From Coriobacteriia bacterium (GTDB taxonomy: Bacteria; Actinomycetota; Coriobacteriia; Coriobacteriales; Eggerthellaceae), in contig JAUNCQ010000002.1 of assembly GCA_030526515.1 (NCBI GenBank), forward strand, positions 27,513-91,512: a stretch of DNA of 64,000 nt, in the 5' to 3' direction. Of this stretch, positions 7,636 to 17,145 are shown piece by piece (positions within the stretch are counted from its first letter, which is position 1; each line of letters starts with the position of its first letter). Under the pieces are notes generated by a model. It did no database searches. It had not been told where the DNA came from and saw only the letters and a program-made list of their open reading frames with translations. The position numbers were made by a program, and so were the translations under genes.

Positions 7636-10600
7636 ATGACCCCAACCTACCCGACCGCCCTCCGAAGAGCGGGCGCGGCGGCGCTGCTGGCATTTGCCCT
7701 GGCAGCGCTGCTGGCCCTGGTCCCCGGACTGGCCCGAGCCGACGTGGGCCAGACGTTCACCCAGGACGGCATGGCCTTCACCATCACCGGCCAGGACACC
7801 GTCAAGGTGGGCGCCGGCGCCAGCGGTGACGCCGTGGCCATGGACGCCGTGGACGTGACCATCCCCGCCACCGTGGAGCACCAGGGCACCGCCTACGACG
7901 TGACCGCCGTGGGCGGCTATGCGTTCTCCGGCCACACCGCCCTGAGGTCCGTGACCCTGCCCGCCAGCGTCACGCGGCTGGAGGAGTACGCCTTCGCCTA
8001 CTGCGGCACCCTGGACGACAGCGCCGATCCCATATCCGTGTCCGGCCTGGTGGACTTCGTCCTGCCGGCCAACACCAAGCTCAGCTACATCGGCAAGAGC
8101 TGCTTCTACCAGGACTACGCGCTGAAGGACTTCGTCATTCCGGCAACGGTTTCGGTCGTGTCCAGCTGCGCCTTCTACGACTGCCTGTCCTTCAAGCACC
8201 TGCAGTTCGAAGAAGGCTCCACCGTCCAGGAGATCGGCACCAGCACCTTCGAGCTCAGCTGGAAGAAGCGCCAGGTCAGGCCCCGCGAATGGACGGACAC
8301 GGAAAGCTTCGTGTGGCTGGACGAGGAATGGGTCGACTGGGACTGGGAAACCGGCATCAAGAACTCCCCCGACTACGGCGGACTGGAATCCGCCGAGCTC
8401 CCCGCTTCCCTGAAGGTCCTGAGCGACCGCTGCTTCTTCAACCAGCGCAACCTGAAGGAGCTTTCCTTCAAGGGCGACGCCGTGGACGCATTCCATAAGT
8501 ACTGCTTCGGCTTCTGCACGTCCCTGAAGGAGGTCGTGCTGCCCGACGCCGGCTGCAAGGACCCCGGCACCTACACCTGGCGCCTGGGATTCGGCTCCTA
8601 CACCTTCGTCGAGTGCATCAACCTGGAAAAGGTCACCTTCGGCCGCAACAAGTCCGGCCAGGGCCGCTGGAACACCATCCGCATGTTCGACGGCTGCAAG
8701 AAGCTGAAGACCGTGGTGTATCGCTACAACCGCATCATCCCCACGTCCTTCTGGACCAGCTCCGGCTTCGACGGCACCTCCGTTGACGGCAAGTCCCTGT
8801 ACGCGTTCAACTCCAGCGAGCCGACCCTGTACCACACCGTCTACTTCTGCGCAGACAAGGATGACCTGGGCCGCGACAAGGCTTCCCTGGGCACCGCGGT
8901 GATCCGCGAAGGCATCAAGGCCTACCAGGTCCGCAGCGCCCTTTCGCCCCAGGACGAAGAAGGCGCCGTCATCCTGGAGGGCGCCGTTCCCGCGCTGCCC
9001 GCCGGCTACGACACCTGGGCCCTGACCACCTGCAAGAAGCGAACGGACCTGCAGGCCAACACCAAGATCGAAGAGCCCTGCTACGCCTACCCGGCCAAGA
9101 CCTCCGACCTGACCCGCGGCTCGGCGGTTCTTTCGTCCGACGCCTACTGGTTCTCCAACGAAGCGCACAAGCCCGACGTCAAGGTCGTCTCCGCCCTGGG
9201 CCAGACCCTGAGCGAAGGCACCGACTACACGCTGGCCTGGGAACGCATGGTTCCCCAGGAGCCCTCCAAGGAGGATTCGGGCGAAAAGGAAAAGGAATGG
9301 GACCCCAACGACCCCACCGACCCTCGCAACGATGACGACCCGGACAACGACGATCCCGTCGAGCCGGACACCACCGTGTGGGAGCCCGCCAGCGACTTCA
9401 CCAACGCCGGCACCCTGCGGGTGACCGCCACCGCCGTGGAGGGCAGCGGCTACGAGGGCAGCACCCGGGCTACCTACACCATTGCGTACCTGAAGCCAGG
9501 CGCCACGCTGACGTCCGACGGCGTGACCTACATGGTGACCAAGGGCCAAACGGCCACCTCGCCCGCAGAGGTCCAGGTAGGCGACGGCGAAAAGCCCGCC
9601 GTGGACGAGAACACCGAGGGCACGGTCACCATCCCCTCCCGCATCCTGCTGGAAGGCTCTGCTAATCCCGTGGTGGTGACGGGCATAGGCGCCATGGCCT
9701 TCGGCTCCTCCGTCCCCTCCAATGCCAACCAGGGCATTACCGAAGTGGTGCTGCCGTCGACCCTGACCAGCATCGGGTCCTTCGCCTTCGGCTACATGCC
9801 CAGCCTCAGGACCGTCACGCTGCCGGCCAGCCTGCAGAGCGTGGGCAACGACGCCTTCTACTCCTGCACGCTGCTGGGCTCCGTGACCTTCAAGGGATCG
9901 AAGATCAAGACCATCGGCAGCCAGGCCTTCGGCTTCTGCACCAGCCTGAAGAGCCTCAGCCTGCCCACCATCAGCGAAAACCTGCTGGGCCTGGCATTCC
10001 GCGACTGCACCATGCTGCGTGAGGTCACCTTCCGCGGCACCGTGGCCGGCAGCCCCAAGCGCGGCCAGTTCAGCGGCTGCACCCGCCTGGAGACCGTGCA
10101 GTACCTGGGCGGCTGGTGGGACTACTCCTACGGCAGCTATCCGACCATCACCAGCCTGGCAGGCTCCGGCTCCGGCAAGGCGCTGTACACCGTGACCTCC
10201 GCCACCCGCAAGACGGTCACCTATGCGACCTGCAAGTACACCGGCAAGGCGGCCAGCGTTCCGGCCATCGTCAAGCTGGGCGACGTCACCTACCAGGTGA
10301 CCAAGATCGGCTCCAAGGCCTTCGCCGGCTCCAAGGCCACGTCGGTCAAGGTAGCCCGGACGCCCTCCAGCGGGCTTTCGTCCGCATTCACGGGCTCCAA
10401 GGTGACCACGATCACCTGCCCCGGCGGCTCCAAGAGCACGGCAGGCACCTACGTGATCACGTCCCGCTCCAAGAAGACCGTCACCTACGCCAAGTGCACG
10501 TACTCCGGCAAGGCGGCCAGCGTTCCGGCCACCGTCAAGCTGGGCGGCACCACCTACAAGGTGACCAAGGTGGGCTCCAAGGCGTTCTACGGCGCCAAGG

Positions 10601-10758
10601 CAACTTCGGTCACGGTCAGCTCCAAGACCGTGACCAGCTTCTCCAAGGCGTTCTACGGCTCCAAGGTCAAGACCGTGAAGGTCCCGGCCTCCAAGAAAAA
10701 GGCCTACGCCAAGCTGCTCACCAAGGCCCGCTGCGGCAAGGCCGTCAAGGTCAAGTAG
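7636..10758 (+). CDS. BspA-type leucine-rich repeat surface protein
   Basis: A 1040-residue exported protein starting at ATG 7636 behind AGGAAAGGA. The signal peptide (1-36) ends LARA. Tandem BspA/LRR_5-type repeats are visible at about residues 70-400 and 680-1030, each with the pattern alternating SVTLPASV, IGSYAF/IGSQAFGFC and SLKSLSLP. Between them lies a Big-like/linker region with an acidic Asp/Pro stretch (about 550-580). The last 180 residues are Lys/Thr/Ser-rich repeats (GKAASVPATVKLGGTTYKV occurs twice in variant form) ending AVKVK. Such proteins bind host or bacterial surface ligands or act as wall-associated scaffolds. It follows the copy A lipoprotein, in the place where copies B and C also carry a large surface protein, so it may serve the same system. 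Confidence 0.75.
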   Translation: MTPTYPTALRRAGAAALLAFALAALLALVPGLARADVGQTFTQDGMAFTITGQDTVKVGAGASGDAVAMDAVDVTIPATVEHQGTAYDVTAVGGYAFSGHTALRSVTLPASVTRLEEYAFAYCGTLDDSADPISVSGLVDFVLPANTKLSYIGKSCFYQDYALKDFVIPATVSVVSSCAFYDCLSFKHLQFEEGSTVQEIGTSTFELSWKKRQVRPREWTDTESFVWLDEEWVDWDWETGIKNSPDYGGLESAELPASLKVLSDRCFFNQRNLKELSFKGDAVDAFHKYCFGFCTSLKEVVLPDAGCKDPGTYTWRLGFGSYTFVECINLEKVTFGRNKSGQGRWNTIRMFDGCKKLKTVVYRYNRIIPTSFWTSSGFDGTSVDGKSLYAFNSSEPTLYHTVYFCADKDDLGRDKASLGTAVIREGIKAYQVRSALSPQDEEGAVILEGAVPALPAGYDTWALTTCKKRTDLQANTKIEEPCYAYPAKTSDLTRGSAVLSSDAYWFSNEAHKPDVKVVSALGQTLSEGTDYTLAWERMVPQEPSKEDSGEKEKEWDPNDPTDPRNDDDPDNDDPVEPDTTVWEPASDFTNAGTLRVTATAVEGSGYEGSTRATYTIAYLKPGATLTSDGVTYMVTKGQTATSPAEVQVGDGEKPAVDENTEGTVTIPSRILLEGSANPVVVTGIGAMAFGSSVPSNANQGITEVVLPSTLTSIGSFAFGYMPSLRTVTLPASLQSVGNDAFYSCTLLGSVTFKGSKIKTIGSQAFGFCTSLKSLSLPTISENLLGLAFRDCTMLREVTFRGTVAGSPKRGQFSGCTRLETVQYLGGWWDYSYGSYPTITSLAGSGSGKALYTVTSATRKTVTYATCKYTGKAASVPAIVKLGDVTYQVTKIGSKAFAGSKATSVKVARTPSSGLSSAFTGSKVTTITCPGGSKSTAGTYVITSRSKKTVTYAKCTYSGKAASVPATVKLGGTTYKVTKVGSKAFYGAKATSVTVSSKTVTSFSKAFYGSKVKTVKVPASKKKAYAKLLTKARCGKAVKVK

Positions 10759-10793
10759 CCCGCACCAGCGGCCGGTCCCCATCCAGCACGCAA

Positions 10794-10827
10794 AAGGGCC
10801 GCAGCTCAGATTCGAGCTGCGGCCCTT
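10794..10827. terminator. Strong bidirectional terminator
   Basis: A perfect 14-bp stem, AAGGGCCGCAGCTC / GAGCTGCGGCCCTT with a 6-base loop, lies between the convergent surface-protein and TgpA-like genes. A GGRCGAAA-type word (GCTTTCGCCC) follows directly. Confidence 0.9.
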
Positions 10828-10851
10828 GCTTTCGCCCGCAAACGCAGGACG

Positions 10852-12165
10852 CTACAGCCGGAAGAACAGCGTCAGGGCGTACTTGGGCTTGCCCACGTAC
10901 GCGCACACGTTCTTGTAGAACACGCCGTACAGGTCGGCGCACACCTGCAGCTCGGACTCGGAGGGCAGATGCTGGCCGTACACCACGTCGCAGTACATAT
11001 GGGCCAGCTCCTTGTAGGTGGCGCCGCCCGCGCCGGCCTCGAAGGGCGCGTAGGCGGTGGCGTTGTCACATGCATAGGCATAGGGCGAAGAGGCCGGCTC
11101 CTTGACCAGGCCCAGCTTCTGGAACCGCTTCTGGAAGAAGAAGTAGAAGGCCTTGACCTGGTCGTCGGCGGGCAGTGCCCGCATGCGCTTGAACCGACGG
11201 GCCCGCAGCGCCTTCTTAGCCGCAATGACCAGCACCACCAGCAGGATCACGCCCAGCACCACCAACGGCCACCAGGGGCTTTCCACCCAGTAACGCACGG
11301 CGCCGGCGGGATCATCGAAGCCGGTGAGCTGGAAGCCCTGGCTGCCCTGGTCCTTGGCGTTGCCGTCGTCCTTTTCGTTGCTGTTTTCCTTGTTGGTCTG
11401 GCGATCGCCGTCCTTTTCGCGATCGGTCTTCAGCTGCTCGTTGATCTTGTGCTCGTACTGCTCGAAGCCGCTCACGCGGACTTCCTCCAGCGCATAGTAG
11501 CGGGTGATCAGCTTCAGCTCCAAGGCCGGCGGGTTCAGGGGCGCAACCACCACGAACCACACGCCCAGGGAAAGCACAGCCGCCGCCAGGCACAGGCCGG
11601 CGCCTACCGCCAGCGCGCTCAGACGGGAAACCGCGCCCTGGGCCAGCGTCTTGCCCGCGGCCTGCTGGGAGCTGCGCACCAGCAGGGCCAGCGCCGCCAC
11701 CAGGAAGATCACGAATCGAACCAGCAGGCCGTTGCCGTACAGGAACTGGATGAGCACGCACGTGAAGGCGCCCAGCACCACGTACAGCACCGCCGTGCCG
11801 CGACGCCTGGTCAGCAGGTACGTCAGTGTGGCACAGACGAACCCCAGCAGCAGCACCGAGCCCAGGTTCCCGTACACCTCATCAAAGGGGCTGTGCCCGC
11901 TCATGGCCGACGCCGCGAACACGGCGCCCATGCCCGCCACGGCATAGCCCACGCCGCCCGCCACCACGGTGCGGGGGCTGTAGGACGCCAGGGTCAGGGC
12001 CAGCGCGAGCACGAAGGACCAGCCTACGATCAGGGCATAGTTCGCCCGGACCGCATCGTCTACGTGAAAGCCAAAGGTCAGGGTGGAGAACAGCGCGCTA
12101 GACGCCACCGTCAGGAACAGCAGCTCCGGCAGGCGCTGCAGCAGGAAGCCCTTGAAGCTAGCCAA
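10852..12165 (-). CDS. TgpA-like polytopic membrane protein (copy A)
   Basis: A 437-residue membrane protein. About six hydrophobic segments in the first 215 residues are followed by a highly charged, probably extracytoplasmic loop (about 240-290, Lys/Asp/Glu/Asn-rich). One more membrane segment (about 315-335) and a cytoplasmic tail with RALPADDQVKAFYFFFQKRF resemble the C-terminal part of TgpA/DUF4129 proteins. No transglutaminase Cys-His-Asp triad is visible, so I call it TgpA-like in layout only. The start is TTG 12165, chosen because GGAGGAGGTG lies just upstream and no ATG/GTG fits; it overlaps the DUF58 stop by 8 bases. The same DUF58-then-membrane-protein pair recurs at 25206-27823 and 47847-50572. 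Confidence 0.65.
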   Translation of the reverse strand: MASFKGFLLQRLPELLFLTVASSALFSTLTFGFHVDDAVRANYALIVGWSFVLALALTLASYSPRTVVAGGVGYAVAGMGAVFAASAMSGHSPFDEVYGNLGSVLLLGFVCATLTYLLTRRRGTAVLYVVLGAFTCVLIQFLYGNGLLVRFVIFLVAALALLVRSSQQAAGKTLAQGAVSRLSALAVGAGLCLAAAVLSLGVWFVVVAPLNPPALELKLITRYYALEEVRVSGFEQYEHKINEQLKTDREKDGDRQTNKENSNEKDDGNAKDQGSQGFQLTGFDDPAGAVRYWVESPWWPLVVLGVILLVVLVIAAKKALRARRFKRMRALPADDQVKAFYFFFQKRFQKLGLVKEPASSPYAYACDNATAYAPFEAGAGGATYKELAHMYCDVVYGQHLPSESELQVCADLYGVFYKNVCAYVGKPKYALTLFFRL

Positions 12166-13465
12166 AGCACACCTCCTCCACGTCGGCGGACGGATCGAAC
12201 AGCGCGCAGCGCACGCCCTCGGTGCCCAGGCTCGCCAGCGGCGCCCGCAGGGCCCGCTGCTCCTCCGGATCCAGCTCACTGGGTACTATCAGCAGCAGCG
12301 AAACGGTCTTACCGCGCTCCTTCGCCTCCCGGATGGCAACCACCATGCGGTCGCTGATGCAGCTGGTCACCACGATCATGTTGGCATCGGCGAAGGTCGA
12401 ACCGGAAACGTCCCGCAGCAGCTGGGGCAGCTCGTTTTCGTCCCGTTCGGGCGAAGGCAGGGGCATGCGCTCCAGCAGGTCGTGGAAGTCGATCTCGTCA
12501 TGGTCGGTAATGCGACACAGCTCGCCCAGGGCATCGAAGAACAGCAGCTCTGTGCGGAGCGAATGGTGGCGGCCGAACTGGTGCAGCGACGTGCCCAGCT
12601 CCATGACCGAGTCGTAGACCGACATGAGCGCCGCCTGGTCCTGGCAGCTGGAATGCAGGTCGCACAGCACGTCGATGCCCGGGTTGCCCGAGGACTCGTA
12701 CAGCTTGGTGTGCAGGGTGCCGGTGCGCGACGATATCTTCCAATGGATGGTCTTCATGGGGTCGCCCATGGCATACTCGCGCACGCCCATGTAGTCCATG
12801 CCGTCCTTCTGAAACGGCGTCATGGACAGCACCGACTCGCTCATCTCAAGGTTGCGGATGACCTCATCGCTCACGGGAATCTGCCGCGGCGTGACTTCCA
12901 CCACCTGGGGCTGCGGGTCAGGCAGGCGCAGGGCGAAAAGGCCCAGCGGATCGTGGACCGTCACCTCCTGCACTCCCAGCTGGATGCGGCCCACGTGGGC
13001 GAAGCATATGCCGTACTCGAAGTCCTTGGAGGCCCGGGGCTCCAAGGAAAGAGAGAAGCGCTTCAGCACGTCATCGGTGCCGTAGGAGCTGGACACCCGG
13101 AACGTGGCGTCCACGCGGGTCACCGGCAGCACGAAGTCGTTGCGAAAGCGCACCAGGAACTTGGCCTGGGTGTTGCGGGGGCAGGTGCCCTTGCTGGAAA
13201 TGCCGCCGAAGGTGATGGACCGGGCCGTCAGGCGCAGGTACCCGTAGGAAAGCGCCAGCAGGAACACCATCATGAGGGGCGGCAGGTAGCCAATGGGGTG
13301 GTTCACGAAGAACACGGGAGCCAGCAGCAGGCAGAAGACCACCAGGCACACCAGGGCCTTCAGCAGCCGGTGCCGCTTGAACCCCGCGTCGGAGCGCCAG
13401 TCGCCCGCGGCCTTGCCCTTCCTTCCCAGGCGGCTCCTCAGGTTGCCGATCGGATTCTTCACCAT
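12158..13465 (-). CDS. DUF58 protein (copy A)
   Basis: A 435-residue protein with two N-terminal membrane segments (about 35-75), a beta-rich extracytoplasmic-type domain and the DUF58 signature GVREYAMGDPMKTIHWK at about residue 225. DUF58 proteins usually partner MoxR AAA+ ATPases and look like degenerate von Willebrand A domains. The only MoxR in the window is at 50576-51703. It sits directly after two FecCD permeases (6-base gap), a neighbourhood repeated in copies B and C, which suggests that it acts on or with the transporter. The biochemical role is unknown. Confidence 0.75.
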   Translation of the reverse strand: MVKNPIGNLRSRLGRKGKAAGDWRSDAGFKRHRLLKALVCLVVFCLLLAPVFFVNHPIGYLPPLMMVFLLALSYGYLRLTARSITFGGISSKGTCPRNTQAKFLVRFRNDFVLPVTRVDATFRVSSSYGTDDVLKRFSLSLEPRASKDFEYGICFAHVGRIQLGVQEVTVHDPLGLFALRLPDPQPQVVEVTPRQIPVSDEVIRNLEMSESVLSMTPFQKDGMDYMGVREYAMGDPMKTIHWKISSRTGTLHTKLYESSGNPGIDVLCDLHSSCQDQAALMSVYDSVMELGTSLHQFGRHHSLRTELLFFDALGELCRITDHDEIDFHDLLERMPLPSPERDENELPQLLRDVSGSTFADANMIVVTSCISDRMVVAIREAKERGKTVSLLLIVPSELDPEEQRALRAPLASLGTEGVRCALFDPSADVEEVCFG

Positions 13466-13471
13466 GCCGAC

Positions 13472-14668
13472 CTACTCCCACGTGCGCTGCTGGCGCGCCA
13501 CGATCCACACGAAGAACGGCAGGCAGACCAGCGATGCCACCACGCCAATGGGGAAGTCGAACAGGAAGCCCGCCTTCCACAGCACAATGGACAGCAGCGC
13601 GGCAATATCGCGGCAGACCAGCACCAATATGGCGCCGATCAGGATGTTTCCCACCAGCTGCTTGCGAGACTCGGCCCCGAAGAACGCGCGGGACAGGAAC
13701 GGCACGATCAGCGCCGCCATGCCCACCATGCCCGCATGGGCCATGGCCACTATCACCATGATCGTGGCCAGGAACAGCATGACGTAGCGGAAGCGATTCA
13801 GGTCAACGCCCATGCCGCGGGCCTCGGTTTCCGTGAAGCTCAGGGCGTTCAGGCGGAAGCGGATCAGGAACACGGGAATGAAGGTGACCAGGAATCCCAC
13901 GATCAGGAACGCGTAGGCAACGGGCTCGGTGTTCACCTGAAGCACCTCGTTGATGGTGGTGTAGATCAGGAATGTCTCGTCATCGAACACGTAGTAGGTC
14001 ACGTACAGCACGATCTGGCCGAACACCTGGGACACGATGCTGCCCACCAGCAGCATGTCCACCACGGAAAACCATCGCTTCCCGTTGATCAGCCTGCTCA
14101 GCGCCAACACCAATATAAGGGCGAAAAATCCGCCCAGGTACGCGAACAGGTAGTGGGCCGTGGTGGCGTACAGCGCCATGGAGCCGTACACGCCCACGAA
14201 GATCAGCAGGCCCATGTTCAGGCCGCCGGCCACGCCCAGCATGGTGGGAGCGGCCACGGGGTTGCGGAAGACGTTCTGGTAGATCATGCCCGACGTGGTC
14301 AGGACTATGCCGCACAAGATGGCCATGACGCTGATGCCCGCGCGGTCAAGGACCTGGAAGTAGTTCGGACACAGGTCCGTCAGGTCAACCGTCGTGTAGT
14401 GGGCGCCTTGGAACATGGTGGCAAAGCTGGTCTGCACCCAGGTCACCAGCGCAGCAACTGCTTCGCCTGGCGAATACACCTGGTACGTGGTGACGGAAAT
14501 GCACAGGGACAGCGCATAGACCACCAGCAGGACCACGACCAGCGCCACGGTCTTGCGGCGGAATGCGGCCTGGTCGTGGCGGATGCCCTGGGGAACCACC
14601 GAAACCCCCGCGGCTTCCCGTTCCAGGGCCGCGGCTTCCTGCTTAGAATTCCTGCCTGGAACCTTCAT
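13472..14668 (-). CDS. FecCD-type ABC permease 2 (copy A)
   Basis: A 398-residue polytopic permease of the FecCD/BtuC family. The family landmark NPVAAPTMLGVAGGLNMG (about 125-142) is present, as is the cytoplasmic coupling region with MGVDLNRFRY followed by GMVGMAALIVPFLSRAFFG. A short hydrophilic N-terminus (about 37 residues) precedes the first membrane segment. It overlaps the upstream permease gene by 26 bases, so the pair should form a heterodimeric channel. This operon has no ABC ATPase of its own, unlike copies B and C, and starts instead with a NifH-like gene. It may borrow the ATPase encoded at 24439-25224. Confidence 0.85.
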   Translation of the reverse strand: MKVPGRNSKQEAAALEREAAGVSVVPQGIRHDQAAFRRKTVALVVVLLVVYALSLCISVTTYQVYSPGEAVAALVTWVQTSFATMFQGAHYTTVDLTDLCPNYFQVLDRAGISVMAILCGIVLTTSGMIYQNVFRNPVAAPTMLGVAGGLNMGLLIFVGVYGSMALYATTAHYLFAYLGGFFALILVLALSRLINGKRWFSVVDMLLVGSIVSQVFGQIVLYVTYYVFDDETFLIYTTINEVLQVNTEPVAYAFLIVGFLVTFIPVFLIRFRLNALSFTETEARGMGVDLNRFRYVMLFLATIMVIVAMAHAGMVGMAALIVPFLSRAFFGAESRKQLVGNILIGAILVLVCRDIAALLSIVLWKAGFLFDFPIGVVASLVCLPFFVWIVARQQRTWE

Positions 14669-16121
14669 GGGGCACCCTCCTTTCGTTCACGATCGCGAAC
14701 AGGAACACCACCGCGCCAAGGCAGGTGGTCACCAGGCCAACGCCGCCGTCAGCTCCGGGAATGCACGAGTAGGCGTACTGGACCGCTATGGTGAAGGCCG
14801 CACCCGCCAGGGCGGAGGCTGGCAGAAGGTAGCGGAAGTCCGGGCCCACCACACGGCGGACCAGGTGCGGGATCATGAATCCCACGAAGCCCACGGCGCC
14901 CACGAAGGACACGATCACGGCCGTGGCCAGGGTGCTCACGCCGATCACGATGCCCCGCAGCACGCTGGGACGAGGGCCCATCATGCGGGCCTGCTCATCG
15001 CCGAAGGCCAGCAGGTTGAGCTTGCCGGAAAAGAAGATCAGCACGCCTATGCACACCAGCACGGGAATGCCCATGAAGAACAGGTCATATATGTAGCCGA
15101 TGCGGGTGAAGTCACCGGTCTGCAGGGAAGCCAGGGCGTTCACGCCATCCTGGCCCGCCGTGGTCTGCAGGAACAGCCTGAACAGCACCACTATGGCGCT
15201 GGCAATGGCTCCGAACACCTGGCCGGCAATGACTATGGTGGCGTTGCCCAGCTTCCCCTTGCCCGCCAGCTTGGCTATGAGCACGGTCAGGAACACGACC
15301 ACCAGGGCGCCCACGAAGGACCAGAGCACGCCCTCCACCTGGCCAAGGTACACGCCAAGGGGCGAAACAGCACCGCCTTCGAAGGCAGCGGCCTGCTCCT
15401 TGGTGGTGACCACCAGGCGGGTGGCCTCGATAGCGCCTCCGGCCCCGACGATCATGTACAGCACCATGCCGCAGGAGGCGCCGCTCATCACGCCCAAGGT
15501 GGACGGAGATGCCAGGGCGTTGTTGAAGCTGCCCTGGTAGGCGGCGCCCACGGCACCCAGGCCAGCGCCGGCAATGCCCACCAGCGCAAAGACCAGCAGG
15601 CTGCTGTGGGAAAGCCCGTTGGCGGCCTTGCCGGAAAGGACCAGTCCCAGCTGTCCTATGTTGGCCTGCATCAGCTCGGAGAAACGGGCAGCTGCGGCAT
15701 CGCCGCTGAACAGCACCGTCACCAGGTTCTGGGGGAACAGCACCGCGCAGGCGTACACCACCAGCAGGGCAACGGCCAGCAGGGCAATCGACCGCAGCCG
15801 CTTGTCCATGGCAAAGCGCTCGGCGCTGCCATCGGCAGACGCGACGGCGGCCTTCAGGGCGGAATCGTCCACCATGGTCTGCCGCGCCCGCTTCCTGCCG
15901 CCACGCCCCGAGCTCACCGGATCCGCGGAGTCAACCTTGAGAAGCTCCTCGGCGCGGGCCCGCTTGATCGCCTGGCCCTGCTCCGCCTTGGCCCTTGCCT
16001 GCTGGCGATTCTGGGCCTGGACCGCCTGATCCTGCTCCAAGGTCTGGCCGTCAGCGTAGCTGCTTACCTCCTGGGCGCTGAACAGGTCATCGCCTGCTCC
16101 CTTTCGTCCCCATGCCGCCAT
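14643..16121 (-). CDS. FecCD-type ABC permease 1 with long cytoplasmic N-terminus (copy A)
   Basis: A 492-residue permease, well above the usual 330-350 residues of FecCD/BtuC proteins because of a hydrophilic, Ala/Gln/Arg-rich N-terminal extension of about 105 residues. Family motifs include GAAYQGSFNNALASPSTLGV, MMGPRPSVLRGIVIG and FVGAVGFVGFMIPHLVRR, the segment that contacts the ABC ATPase in this family. It starts at ATG 16121, 13 bases after the NifH-like stop, so it is in the same operon. The N-terminal extension recurs in the paralogue at 21693 with different sequence. Confidence 0.85.
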   Translation of the reverse strand: MAAWGRKGAGDDLFSAQEVSSYADGQTLEQDQAVQAQNRQQARAKAEQGQAIKRARAEELLKVDSADPVSSGRGGRKRARQTMVDDSALKAAVASADGSAERFAMDKRLRSIALLAVALLVVYACAVLFPQNLVTVLFSGDAAAARFSELMQANIGQLGLVLSGKAANGLSHSSLLVFALVGIAGAGLGAVGAAYQGSFNNALASPSTLGVMSGASCGMVLYMIVGAGGAIEATRLVVTTKEQAAAFEGGAVSPLGVYLGQVEGVLWSFVGALVVVFLTVLIAKLAGKGKLGNATIVIAGQVFGAIASAIVVLFRLFLQTTAGQDGVNALASLQTGDFTRIGYIYDLFFMGIPVLVCIGVLIFFSGKLNLLAFGDEQARMMGPRPSVLRGIVIGVSTLATAVIVSFVGAVGFVGFMIPHLVRRVVGPDFRYLLPASALAGAAFTIAVQYAYSCIPGADGGVGLVTTCLGAVVFLFAIVNERRVPHEGSRQEF

Positions 16122-16134
16122 GGCTCACCCCGCC

Positions 16135-16968
<834 letters not shown>

Positions 16969-16978
16969 TTATTTATAC

Positions 16979-17007
16979 CTGGTTAAGTATATTCTGTTTT
17001 GAACCAG
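16979..17007. promoter_or_regulatory. Inverted repeat CTGGTT...AACCAG around the NifH-operon -10
   Basis: The arms CTGGTT (16979-16984) and AACCAG (17002-17007) are separated by 17 bases that contain, on the minus strand, the -10-like TATACT (16986-16991). No good -35 is visible on the minus strand. This is a plausible operator for a regulator of the NifH-like operon. Confidence 0.5.
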
Positions 17008-17034
17008 ATTACCTACCTGGGCGAAAACGAATTT

Positions 17035-17051
17035 ATTATCTAAAAGATAAT
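17035..17051. promoter_or_regulatory. Palindrome ATTATC-taaaa-GATAAT
   Basis: A perfect 6-bp inverted repeat with a 5-base spacer lies midway between the divergent promoters, 21 bases upstream of the plus-strand -35. The half-site GATAAT is the hexamer from which Fur boxes are built, so an iron- or metal-responsive repressor is a reasonable but unproven guess. Confidence 0.45.
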
Positions 17052-17072
17052 TATTTCTTTTTTGGATTATTC

Positions 17073-17101
17073 TTGAACATGATTATAAGGACTCTTACAA
17101 T
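17073..17101 (+). promoter_or_regulatory. Promoter TTGAAC-N17-TACAAT for the copy B binding protein
   Basis: A near-consensus sigma-70-type promoter: -35 TTGAAC (17073-17078), spacer 17, -10 TACAAT (17096-17101), about 45 bases upstream of the ATG at 17146. Confidence 0.7.
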
Positions 17102-17145
17102 CCCGTTTATCTATTCTGTATTGGAAATAGTCGAAAGGCTGGGAT

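Noticed and set aside
7900..10700. Tandem repeats as a possible CRISPR array or satellite
   Set aside because: They are in-frame leucine-rich repeats with variable codons, not exact DNA repeats with spacers.
5599..10782. Minus-strand open frame of 1727 codons opposite the lipoprotein and LRR genes
   Set aside because: It is a Gly/Ala/Val/His-rich shadow of GC-rich coding DNA on the plus strand; no domain or ribosome site, and the plus-strand genes have clear signals and motifs.
10852..12165. Transglutaminase (TgpA) enzyme assignment
   Set aside because: Only the membrane layout and tail resemble TgpA; no catalytic Cys-His-Asp set can be seen in this or the two paralogues.
12083..14794. Plus-strand open frame of 903 codons opposite DUF58 and permease genes
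   Set aside because: His/Gln/Gly-rich shadow frame; minus-strand genes carry diagnostic motifs.
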